From Galerina marginata (Eukaryota; Basidiomycota; Agaricomycetes; Agaricales; Galerinaceae): 64,000 bases of DNA. Position numbers and translations under genes: made by a program. Location of the stretch: NCBI GenBank assembly GCA_023014335.1, contig JAECYW010000024.1, forward strand, positions 124,001 to 188,000, in the 5' to 3' direction. Below are positions 55,828-64,000 of the stretch, in pieces (position 1 is the stretch's first letter; the number at the start of each line of letters is the position of its first letter). Under the pieces are notes generated by a model. The model was not told the origin of the DNA and did not search any database. It was given only the letters and a program-made list of their open reading frames with translations.

Positions 55828-57580
55828 ATGTGGTCCTTGGAGCCCGGTATAATTTATTATCAGACAATTTAATTCCTTACATTCCTACTATACCTTTGTT
55901 ATTCCAATAAAAAGCACAGTCATTCAGCCACGAAGCGTTCGTCAGTAATCGCGGTAAGAATGATACTGTTGATACTTTCCGCCATTGGAGCCCCTTGGAG
56001 GATACCAATTATATCTATGATGGGTAAGTAAATCGACATACGGAAGAATAAGGGTGCTACTCGATGGTTCTCCAAAACGAATTTGGCTTTCTAGATATTT
56101 CTCCAGGCATATTTCCTGAGCAGATTTCTATGTTGATTCGATTAGAATCCACCTAAGGCGAGTTGAGATACGGTGACAGAGGGTGAATAGGAGCATCACG
56201 AGGGAGATCATGAGAATTTACTGACATCGGCCGCAGCGACTGCAACAACGAAAGCTCGAAAGCTGGGGAAATATCCGCAGTGCTGCTTTAGTATGCACCT
56301 TTCTTGGTGTTGAAGAGTGCCTGCAGCACTGATTAGCCCGCCGGACAGAGGATCTTCCCCTTTCGGAAGGAGTTCTCGTCAAATCCAAGAGTTACTAGGC
56401 TAGGGCACCTTCAAGATAACTCAGCATCTCTACGAGTTGGAGTGATCGAATACAGTTCAAAATCATTCCAACAGCTGTATTTTCGTTTCTCCCCGCTTTT
56501 AGGTTTCTATTCACCAGAAGCTACTGGTCGTTCCAATTACGGAAGGCGACGACGCGACGCGACGCGTCAAGATATTATCACGTGTCATCCAAATGTTTAA
56601 ATATCCTCGGCTGTCAAATGACTGCCAGCTGATTCTTGCCAACCGCTACCAGCAGCGATTTCAGACGCACCGAACCTCCTCATTCACGTATCCTAATCGC
56701 TTACTCCGACGACAAAGCCCCACTAGTACACCTCTTTCCATAGCCCAAGCATCTGAAAAATGTTGGAAAAATGTTTGTTGGAGATTCACATTCGTTGTAA
56801 GTGATGAGTGTGCTTTTTTCGTTCTCTTACACTTCTTAAGTTAATTTGCATGTCCTACAGGAAATAATACTCTTCCGAAGGCGCTTCAGTCGCTGTTATG
56901 TCTTGGCTTGAAGAATATCGGCCTGAATACTGCTCCCACATCTCTCTTCGGCGTCTCTACGTATGGGTATGCTCCGAGTCTCCCTGAAGCCAACTTTCAC
57001 CAACCAATCGAATTGTGTCGCTACAGGCTTCGTTTTGCAAGATTAACTATGTGCTCATCCCACTGCTTTTGCTATTGAAACACTTTTCACCCCGTCACCC
57101 CTTTCGCTGGGTTTTCGCCGACGCCTGGTGGCTTCTGCACGAACTCAGCCAGAACGTATTCAACACCATTTGTGCTCTTTGACTATTGCTCTTGGGTGAA
57201 TCGGGTGTCCTGGAGGTGGATTGTTGGCAGAAAGGATCACCGAGACCAAAGTAGTAATTTCAACCGCGAATCCACGACATTCGTCGTCAGGTGAGTACCG
57301 CTTCCTCTCTTTTCATTCCTTGATTTCTTATACTTGCTACTTGGAACTAGACACCTTATCGGACAACCGCTGGACGTTCAACGTCGTCTGAAGATTGTCG
57401 TCTATCCAGATATAGGTAGTATTTTCGCCTATCATGACTTGTAAGTCTTCTTTGTCCGTTTTTCGTTCTCATAAAACTTATTCCGACGTTGTGCAGTAAG
57501 ACTTGGAGCTGCTTCAGTCCAGTCAGATCGTCCACTCTAAACAATGTTCACTTTGCCGCCGTCGAGCTGTAGTGTGATAA
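55828..57580. other. no supported gene
   Basis: Short frames only, for example 56593-56844. No motif or convincing splice chain. Confidence 0.35.
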
Positions 57581-58175
57581 CTATGCCAATGCTTCAACTC
57601 GGCGCCGTTCTTGTTCGACAGCTTCAGGTACGCATATGTTCCGATTTTCTCCATCCAACCATTTCTTTCTCAAGTCATCCTAACCTCTAGCCTTTCGACT
57701 AGTCGACCTTGAACGCAGGCTCCCACCGCAAACGTTTGCCTCGCAAGATGGTCGACGACATGTTTCTCGAGGATGAACCCCACGACCTGCTGGCGGGCGA
57801 ACTCTTCTTAAATGCATTCGAATCTCAATCCTACTGCTTTTCTGCGCACCTCATTGGGCGAATGCTATGCAATACCTTGGGCTGCTATCGTCGGAAGGTG
57901 AAGGTGTAATCCGGGCGGACTGCTTTTGAGGAGAATTTTGTCGAGGTTAGCCACATGGCATCTACAATTAAGTGATGGCTATGCTGCAAGTAAGTCTTTC
58001 TTCATCGCTCTGGCTTCTCTTCTCTATTTTGTATAGGATATCTTATCTGACAGTCGACTCTCAGATGGCGCTTTCCAGGAGGGGCGAAATTCTCGATCAA
58101 CCAGGCTTATGTTCATCATCACCAGAAGAGCCATAGACGACGACCGAACTAGGACTCACGGATGTCAGTGCGGCG

Positions 58176-58418
58176 ATGCCCGTACGTCTTCTTGCACCGC
58201 AGGAGGCTCATTTACACGCAGCAGGAGCTATCCTCGCCCCATCTCGTTCTTTAAACCTACTTTCTGCCTTTCCTCAGCACGAGCACCCTATCTCTGTTCT
58301 TCTTGGCGCGGAAGGAGGACGTCGTTATTACATACAACTATATGGAGGAATTCAAGATATTCAACCTCCTATAGGTTCGCCTAGGACCTCTATTTTCACC
58401 CTGTCCGTTCCTGCTTGA
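58176..58418 (+). CDS. possible exon of an unrecognised protein
   Basis: An 80-codon frame reads MPVRLLAPQEAHLHAAGAI, SLNLLSAFPQHEHPISVLLG, GGRRYYIQLYGGIQDIQPP. It has protein-like composition. A second protein-like piece follows at 58438-58580 (HSLDHTKPQAFTLPYNDGIL and YIDPMYRISEIPLPSSL), but the two could not be joined in frame, so this may be a decayed gene. An upstream piece at 57715-57909 (MVDDMFLEDEPHDLLAGELF) may belong to it. Sequence around 58735-58835 is similar to 14815-14925 inside the Plavaka element. Confidence 0.3.
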   Translation: MPVRLLAPQEAHLHAAGAILAPSRSLNLLSAFPQHEHPISVLLGAEGGRRYYIQLYGGIQDIQPPIGSPRTSIFTLSVPA

Positions 58419-58599
58419 TCCTCCACAGATCACTGTTCGGCACTCGCTTGACCACACAAAACCTCAGGCCTTCACGCTGCCGTACAACGACGGTATTCTC
58501 GTGGCTCCCTCCCTATTCTCGCTCACGTACATCGACCCCATGTATCGTATCTCGGAAATCCCCTTGCCCAGTTCGCTGTAGGTTGCGACTCGCCAGAGT

Positions 58600-59146
58600 T
58601 AGGACAACGATCAATATGATGACACAGTTGAAGGCGATCGGTTGTAGGGAGTTAGGGCTTCTGGTAATCCTGCGGGCTGATGGGCGTGGATCTGGGGCTG
58701 GAGTCGATTCACAAGCGAGAAGTAGGAGGAGGAGTTGCCGGAACGGCCGGCCCGCCACAGTGCCTGGATTTGGACCACGTCTCCGAAACTTATTCCTAGT
58801 GTCCTTTCGTTCAAATGATTCTCCTCGCCATTTTGTTCATTTTGGTTCGCTTACCCTCAACTTCGCGTGTCAAATACGTCGGGCCCCATGTTCGCCTGGG
58901 ACTTCCCAAACCTCGCAATCTCATTCGTCATCATATCAAGTATTCGTGCCTTTCAACTACAATAGTGTAACTACGGCTCGATCTTTGAACGCGTTTGCTA
59001 CAATCGATTACCGATGTCCTGTGTTCTTGAATGTATTCCACCTGGAATCTCACCCGATCTAATGAACTCGAGCTCATAGGAAATCTGGCTGACATCTCTC
59101 GATTCCACGCTTGCAGCTCGAACATGGAGGATGAGGTGACATGCCT
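58600..59146. other. segment related to sequence inside the Plavaka element
   Basis: GCCGGAAC-GCCGGCCCGCC and GTGCCTGGAT(T/C)TGGA followed by TCCTTTCGT are shared with 14816-14900. No gene is supported. Confidence 0.4.
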
Positions 59147-60766
59147 TTAACCCGCGTCAAAATGAAACCAGACGAACGGAATTGACCGATTATGCTTACC
59201 CCAAGACTGCAAAACGCACCCAACCACCTGTGTCAAATCATACGGTTGAGCACAATCAAGAATTGCAGGAACGACTGAAGGACCCACACTCCAGAGAGGC
59301 CAGCCCAACGAAACAAACGGGAGGAGCTGGAAAATGTGACTAAACCGAGGATCATAGCGACTGAAAGAGACGCCGTTGACCTTTTGCTTTAATCTAACTG
59401 TTGAATCGAACAAGTCAATTTGAACTCACCATTAAACCCAAGGAAATAGAGAAGCCCATCGGCTATAAATGCTCTCATAACTTTCCCCAGGCTGCGCTCC
59501 TGGAGCAAAAGATAATTCTCTCGGAATTTAACCAATGTTAAGATCAAAATAGCGAGATTTGATATTATTGCGAACGCGCTAAAAGAAATTGTTTGTCATA
59601 TCACACCGCTTAATTTTTGATAGCGCCCACTTACCCCCCTATCATTTCTTTGTGCTCCTTGTTCCAGTCAACTTCAAGAACTGGGCAGCCTTGCAAAGGT
59701 GGAAACGGAAGTACTGCGGGGGATGAGAATCCTAGTCCACTGGCGTAAATGCCACCTCCAATTTGGACCTACCGATGTACAGACGGAAGATTGCTGGGCA
59801 GCGTCTACCAATGAGATTTGTTGCAGGTCTGCAATCTACTTACACAACTAAAAATTGCCCAGCCTATCCCCAGGGGGTACAATACTGGGGAGAATGAGAA
59901 ATAGTAGGCCCAAATCAAATCCAGGATTCACCTCGTTTTTGACCATGATAGAGAGCTCTGATGCGAAGCATCAAGATAACATCTGCCATGCTCCAAAGGA
60001 AGATTGGGGTGCTAAAATATGCGTCTACCATTCAGTACAAATAACGAAAGCAGTAAAAGAAATAAATACCCTGCCGCAATCACAGGGAGTAATTTGCATC
60101 TACAATTTCTTTAGTTTGCAATATATCGAATTCGCGAAGCAGTTTCCCCACGTCTATAAGATTTGAAGTCATTTCGATTTCAGGAAGGAAAGTACGTAAA
60201 AGCAGATGAAAGTCGTACAAAGACAGAGAGCTGACTTCCCGGAGTCGCTGGATTTTTGTAATTAAGAGAATTCCCTGACGAAGAATTGGCATGTCGTACT
60301 CTGTACGGCGCATTGAAACCTAAACTCTTCAGCCATCAGATTCATTTGAGTGAAATGTGCGTAATCAGGAACTTACATTAGCCAGGGAGGCCCGGCATAT
60401 CTCAACAATACATAGATAAATTTGGGAATTGTCCATTTTGACCTTCACCTTTGCGAGTGAGTAGACGAACACGTAATTCAAGCCTCAGCGACTCGCCTCC
60501 AAATCAACTCGACCTTTAGGAATGAGATCAATAAAATGAGCTACTCGTTGTTGAGATAATTAATGACACTGACTTCTTGGTCAAAGAAGATTGCAATATT
60601 GTATAGAAGCCAAGTCAAACTCGCCACTATATTCGTGAGCACCGCCGAAAAAAACAGGTAGCCAAGAATGAATATACTCACCAATGTTCAAATTCTGGGT
60701 ATATGCAGAAGACGAGATCTGCACGAAGGTGGAATAAATCTGGGACTCGTAACTAATTTGCGACAT
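59147..60766 (-). CDS. DUF6533 multi-pass membrane protein
   Basis: The start at 60766 reads MSQISYESQIYSTFV. After one intron the frame continues VASLTWLLYNIAIFFDQEVELIWR, which is the DUF6533 core (a helix followed by D-x-E-V-x-x-I-W). Further exons give IFLWSMADVILMLRIRALYHG and then a helix ISNLAILILTLVKFRENYLL with RSLGKVMRAFIADGLLYFL near 59450-59580. These are usual blocks of this seven-helix family. The last exon to 59147 and the exons between 60.4 and 60.1 kb are uncertain. The function is unknown. The gene converges with the plus-strand candidates at 58-59 kb. Confidence 0.6.
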
Positions 60767-62749
60767 GGCTAAAGGGATATCGATACACGTGTAGGGTGAG
60801 GTTGGGAGTGTTAAAACAGCCCCAGTGAGGGTTCTCCGACTTATATGAGGTCGGGATACTCGCTAATTTTGTCTTTCAATAGGCAGGATTTTGCTCTGAT
60901 CAATTAACTGGTAAGTCGGAAACAGAACACACGAACACACGAACCATGGTTTCCTGTTAATCAGGCCTAGTCAGGGCCCAACCGAGCTTGTGCTGTGAGA
61001 TAGAATCTGTTTGTATCCCGCTACGGTGATCGTACAAGTAGATTTTAATAGAATACCGATTACTTGTCAATGCGGGGATATTTATATGCCTTTCCAGCAA
61101 GGGAGTCCCCTAAATTATGTCGTGACACCATGTATTCTGAGGGGCTTGATTTGGATTTGATTAACTTATTCCTACCAAAACACGACCGCTTCAGCAATTT
61201 CACCCCTTTCGATCATAGTCCTGACTCGATTTTGGTGGGTAATCAAGTATTGGTATAACGACCTGACGGAAACCTAACGATGCATGCCCAGTAAAATTGT
61301 ATAATTGCCTGCAACATGCGAGTGCTTTTGCCATGGATGATAGGACAATTTTGAAACCTGGACCGAGGAAGCACATATAATAGAAACGTCGACCCGCTGT
61401 TATTCTAAACTCTCGAAGCCCCTTTGACATGAGGCCGGATGAAAATGCCATGCGCGACAGAGGTCAACGAAATTTGTACCTTCATGGAGGATCTAGAAAT
61501 TGATACGATCCTCGGTAAGACCCATTCGACGAAGTCCGACTTCCTGGAAATAGACAAAGGCTGTGGTTTGTCTATCGAAATAAATCTACACCTAACAGCT
61601 TTACGACGGTGAAATAGGTTAACTCTACTCCCACATTCAACCAACATTGACGCAAAAAAAGACAGATGGTTCGATGAACAAAGGAAGGGGCAAATCCAAG
61701 CAGCCATATATGTGCCGGAGATACGATTGAATGGTATTAGAAGACAGGGTTGCACATTGTAAACGTGGAAACGTTCACTCAGGAAACAGCCAAAGATTGT
61801 GGACGCGATGTTGAGGGATGTCGGTGCCGATAATCATCCAGGCTTGATAAAACGTGATGTTGGGGATGTATTGTACTCCCCGGGGACGCGATGAAGATCG
61901 GATACAGTTAAGTATTAGCAGCCGTCGTCGATCAGTCGTCGATGTATGTTTCCCCCCGAAGATATTAGTACTACAAGTCGCCTTTTACCGTTATTAGTGC
62001 CTTACATAGCGAACAGGTCGTTTCTTGCGCTATCGTCAATGTACCGTTGCACGATTCCGGACTGGCGCCTCAATGTCACCCCAGTCCCGGCAAAAAAAGG
62101 CCAAACTGGACCATGAAAGCGCCTAATACTAGCAGGCGATTTCCTTGTTTCCTAACAGAGGGCGTAAGGTGCCAGTGGAGTGGTTACGGACAGTTGGCGA
62201 AGTAGAAATCAGGAATCCAGCAAGCCAAGGAGTCCTAGCGCACTGCCTGTGCTATCAGCATCACTGCTGCGCCGTCACGAGCATGATTATACTCGATCTG
62301 CATGATCGCGACCCAGGTTCTGGCTTTAGTTCGGCCTAAGTTGCAGTTATCTGCATGAATAGCGATTTCACAGTTAACATACCGCCGTGTTCAAGCTCAA
62401 TGCCGGAAGGACATCCAGCAAGCTACCTCCTCTCCTCGCAGTCACCAGCAGCGTCCAGCGTCGGTCCCGACCTAAGTTTGAATAAAGCCAATCAACCAGA
62501 CTTCAGATCAGGAGGTAGATTTCTTCGTAGATGTTCTTCTTCCAGATTGAATCCAAGATGTATCAGCGTTTGAACACTTTCTGCAGGCCGAGTAGTCGAT
62601 GTATTCAGCGTTGTGGTCCAACGTTAGCATCTCGGAATCAGATCAAATTTGAAATGGCACGTGGGATCAGAAGGCTTCATGGAATTCAGTTTCAAACGAC
62701 TACAATCAAAGGAGTTTCATCCGAATGCCACACCTTTCTCACCATACCA
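60767..62749. other. no supported gene
   Basis: A minus-strand pair of frames (61755-61405 and 61451-61200) and a plus frame (61064-61258) could be remnants, but no motif or good splice chain was found. Confidence 0.35.
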
Positions 62750-63924
62750 ATGCAACCTCGTCTGCCGCCTCAAGGTCAACCTACCTATCCTGAAGAATCT
62801 TCCAAAAAGTTCTCGGAAAACCTCAAGGTATCGAGAAGAGGGAAGCTGTGGAGTCCCGCATGTAGCCACTGCGGAAAGCCTCCCTCGGATGATGAACGTT
62901 TCTCGAAGTGCGCCAGGGTAAGAGCGTGCCTTTTGATCGCCGAGTAGCTCTGATAATGATGCATTGGACGCAAATAGTGTAAAGCCATGGTCTACTGTTC
63001 TCGACAGGTATGTCATTCTGTATCTTAAAACCTCAGATACTTACTCAGACTTACTCTACCTATTACGACAATGAATCGTGATACCCTCACATCAGTGTCA
63101 AAAGAAAGACTGGTATAACTCAAAGCCGCCTTTCCGGTAATTTTCTGCATCTTCTAACGTTAAATAATTTCTAGGCCGGACCATAAATCTTCTTGCACTC
63201 AGGCAGAGAAGCAGCGCGATTTCGTCATCAAATGCATGCTCAGAATCAGTGACTCCAAAGAATTCAAAGACTCTTTAGGCCTCGCTCTCGCCGAGGAATT
63301 CTACGAAACACTCATAGCCGAACACAACACCAAGAAGATGTGGGTCGCAGCGGCGCATGTTTGCCTCCTCCCGCGCGACGACAAGGATTTCGACGAGTTG
63401 GAATCCCCGGATATCCCTATGGAGTCGCTACTACCGAAGCCGATGTCCAGCCGTTTCATGATTTCCAAAGTTGAAGATGGGTCCAACAAGGAGGATTACC
63501 CACTCGACGAACGCGCGCACGCTATATGGCAGCACACCCGGGATGCATTGGATAAAGCTGACCGCTTCGATAGTCATTCCATGCTCGTCTGCTTCGTATA
63601 TCACGGGAATATTTTCTATGTTGTCTCCAAAGCTGTGCATCCATATGATCTCCGTGATGTTGGTATCAGTCGCGCCTGGGGAGAGGTTGGCAATTGGAGG
63701 GAGAAGGGGATGCAGAATCCTGGCTTACAGTGTGTTTTTCTCGGATAACTGTGAAAGGAAAACGCAACTGACTTGAATTTGGACGTAGACGCATAAATGA
63801 CGTGATTACCCTTGAAGACTCTACTTCTAAAAAGTTCAGGTGCCTTATGGGTGATGAAGATAAGAGGTTTATAAGAGTGTGGTCGGCAACCTCTGCGGCT
63901 CTCGATCTCTCAATGAAGTCTTGA
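62750..63924 (+). CDS. MYND-type zinc-finger protein
   Basis: Exons 62750-62917, 62978-63007, 63096-63136, 63175-63729 and 63789-63924 give 309 residues. The MYND finger reads ACSHCGKPPSDDERFSKCARC, KAMVYCSRQCQKKDW and then HKSSC, with all the expected Cys and His ligands, at about residues 39-88. Such fingers usually bind proline-rich partner peptides. The C-terminal part (FYETLIAEHNTKKMWVAAAH, HSMLVCFVYHGNIFYVVSKA) is of a type common in mushroom MYND proteins and has no known activity. No SET domain is present. An in-frame upstream Met at 62654 is an alternative start. The 38-nt intron at 63137-63174 is short but keeps the finger in frame. Confidence 0.75.
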
Positions 63925-64000
63925 CTTCGACTTAGAATCTAGTTTGTATTATTACTGTTCGCTCTCTTTCCGACTCCAAGAGGCGTTTAGTTCTACAATG

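Overview
The window comes from a filamentous basidiomycete, almost certainly a mushroom-forming agaricomycete. Nearly all genes are split by many 45-60 nt GT-AG introns. The gene families (Plavaka and KDZ transposases, TET/JBP dioxygenase, DUF6532, DUF6533, DUF6534, MYND finger, viroplasmin-like repeats) are typical of that group. About three quarters of the window is transposon-derived.

Layout. 1-1569 is the 3' part of a coiled-coil gene with a glycine-rich hydrophobic centre. 2044-42568 looks like one very large element. It is bounded by a 16-bp perfect inverted repeat; just inside each end lies an array of the same satellite family in opposite orientation (38-bp units on the left, 76-77-bp double units on the right). 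It carries a KDZ-type transposase (37462-40682, minus strand) and several accessory genes: a gene with a triplicated exon (4341-5425), a coiled-coil/Cys-rich gene (27319-30589), a tandem viroplasmin-like gene (31395-32420), two small genes (33272-33753 and 35059-35629) and a twin Cys-motif gene (35688-37108).

Nested inside is a 21.3-kb Plavaka-type element (5527-26826) with 30-bp terminal inverted repeats and CCTAGG-rich subterminal zones. Its left arm holds the Plavaka transposase and a small co-oriented gene, both on minus. Its right arm holds a TET/JBP-like dioxygenase with all Fe and 2-oxoglutarate residues, followed by a DUF6532 gene, both on plus. Its middle (10-20.8 kb) holds a possible nuclease-fold gene, a small orphan gene, an F-box-like gene and long degenerate duplications.

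42569-53730 is a gene-poor block of degenerate repeated segments. An intact, very young Ty1/copia retrotransposon (43993-49095, identical 323-bp LTRs, GAATT target duplication) is inserted in it, and a second copy of the 3' end of the first gene lies at 50873-51085. 53731-63924 holds ordinary-looking genes: a DUF6534 membrane protein, weak candidates around 57.6-59 kb, a DUF6533 membrane protein on minus, and a MYND zinc-finger protein.

The main interpretation is that a DNA-modification enzyme (TET/JBP) travels inside a Plavaka element which has itself landed in, or become part of, a giant KDZ element with satellite-array ends. Family names come from motif recognition, not database searches. 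Exon borders were chosen by GT-AG rules and frame continuity.
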